DNA from: Anaerolineales bacterium
GTDB taxonomy: Bacteria; Chloroflexota; Anaerolineae; Anaerolineales; DRMV01
DNA length: 5,382 nt
Direction: 5' to 3'
Assembly (NCBI GenBank): GCA_015484985.1
Contig: WFUL01000172.1
Span: forward strand, 1 to 5,382
Below the pieces are notes generated by a model. It searched no databases, had not been told where the DNA came from, and saw only the letters and a list, made by a program, of their open reading frames with translations. The stretch's first letter is position 1. Every line of letters begins with the position of its first letter. Positions 5,196 to 5,382 of this stretch are shown one piece after another. Made by a program: the position numbers and the translations under genes.

Positions 5196-5211
5196 AAAAG
5201 CAATGGCTTTT
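5196..5211 (+). other. Hairpin in the tRNA-Asp precursor leader
   Basis: AAAAGC (5196-5201) and GCTTTT (5206-5211) are perfectly complementary with an AATG loop, ending 2 bases before the mature tRNA 5' end. If transcription starts near 5192, nearly the whole 5' leader removed by RNase P is this hairpin. Confidence 0.4.
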
Positions 5212-5213
5212 CC

Positions 5214-5289
5214 GGCCCCGTGGTGTAGCCTGGACGAACACGCCGCCCTGTCAAGGCGGAGATCGCGGGTTCGAATCCCGTCGGGGCCG
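5214..5289 (+). tRNA. tRNA-Asp (anticodon GUC)
   Basis: A complete 76-base cloverleaf. The acceptor stem is GGCCCCG (5214-5220) with CGGGGCC (5282-5288), and the discriminator is G5289, as expected for Asp. The D stem is GTGT/ACAC (5223-5226 and 5238-5241) with GG in the loop at 5232-5233. The anticodon stem is CCGCC/GGCGG (5243-5247 and 5255-5259) around loop CTGTCAA, anticodon GTC at 5250-5252. The variable loop has 5 bases, and the T arm (5265-5281) has loop TTCGAAT. CCA is not encoded, so it must be added by a nucleotidyltransferase. A T-rich run (5291-5299) follows, which may help end or trim the transcript. Confidence 0.97.
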
Positions 5290-5328
5290 CTTTCTTTTTA
5301 AGCCCCTACAGGTTCAGGAGGTCTCCCC

Positions 5329-5382
5329 ATGGCGTCCTTGCAGGAGGTACTTCCCGGGGCCCACACCGCGGTGACCCAGTGC
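5329..5382 (+). CDS. Start of an unidentified gene, cut by window edge
   Basis: ATG at 5329 is preceded by AGGAGGT (5316-5322), with 7 bases between AGGAGG and the ATG, an excellent ribosome site. Only 18 codons are visible (MASLQEVLPGAHTAVTQC), too few to assign a family. The gene lies 39 bases after tRNA-Asp with no clear promoter of its own, so it may be co-transcribed from the tRNA promoter, unless the T-run after the tRNA stops transcription. Confidence 0.65.
   Translation, partial: MASLQEVLPGAHTAVTQC

Larger units (their letters stand above)
4711..5213. other. Repeat-rich intergenic region, no convincing protein gene
   Basis: About 500 bp separate the radical SAM gene (leftward) from tRNA-Asp (rightward). 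A plus-strand frame is open across most of it, but it begins at a TTG without a ribosome site, has no recognisable family features, and runs into the tRNA gene, so I do not call it. The region is unusually rich in complementary segments: a 9-bp inverted repeat at 4760-4801, repeated TTGTCYAAAG motifs at 4740, 4899 and 4911, a 15-base hairpin at 4971-4985, a nested set at 4993-5086 and overlapping repeats at 5141-5167. It could contain an RNA gene or long leader. I could not match it to RNase P RNA, tmRNA, SRP RNA or a T-box. Confidence 0.55.

Noticed and set aside
4740..5228. Long plus-strand open frame of 162 codons between the radical SAM gene and tRNA-Asp
   Set aside because: It starts at TTG without a ribosome site, shows no family features, is low in structure-like composition, and overlaps both the tRNA promoter and the first 15 bases of the tRNA.
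5291..5299. Intrinsic terminator after tRNA-Asp
   Set aside because: The T-run is interrupted by C and the only preceding stem is the tRNA itself; termination is possible but not supported enough to call.

Overview
The window looks like a GC-rich bacterial chromosome segment. Genes are closely packed, Shine-Dalgarno sites are strong, a Hanks-type Ser/Thr kinase is present, and tRNA-Asp has no encoded CCA. Gene content and protein style would fit a Chloroflexota (Anaerolineae-like) or similar thermophile-type genome. That lineage is an impression, not a demonstrated assignment. I see no insertion sequence, phage gene or CRISPR array.

Layout. (1) 3-551 (+): 3' part of a biotin protein ligase gene (birA), cut by the window edge. 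(2) 552-799: convergent intergenic gap with two inverted repeats. (3) 2937-800 (-): a two-gene operon. An ornithine cyclodeaminase/mu-crystallin family gene overlaps, by the 4-bp ATGA arrangement, a membrane-tail-anchored Ser/Thr kinase whose catalytic loop reads HGD instead of HRD. A TATAAT -10 element lies upstream of the operon. (4) 2938-3228: divergent intergenic region with three consecutive inverted repeats and a fourth GC-rich hairpin in the leader of the next gene. (5) 3229-3735 (+): SlyD-like FKBP peptidyl-prolyl isomerase with a His-rich tail. (6) 4710-3739 (-): COG1313/PflX-like radical SAM protein, converging on the FKBP gene with only 3 bp between the stop codons. (7) 4711-5213: about 500 bp with no convincing protein gene but many inverted and direct repeats. 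(8) 5214-5289 (+): tRNA-Asp(GUC) with a good extended -10 promoter. (9) 5329 onward (+): the first 18 codons of a gene with a strong Shine-Dalgarno site.

The genes do not form one pathway. birA, slyD and tRNA-Asp are housekeeping genes. The dehydrogenase-kinase pair is the only clear operon; its translational coupling suggests co-expression, but a functional link is only inferred. The least explained parts are the two repeat-rich non-coding stretches (about 3040-3202 and 4760-5167). Either could hold structured RNA or regulatory sites, but the complementarities were found by eye and could partly be chance in GC-rich DNA.
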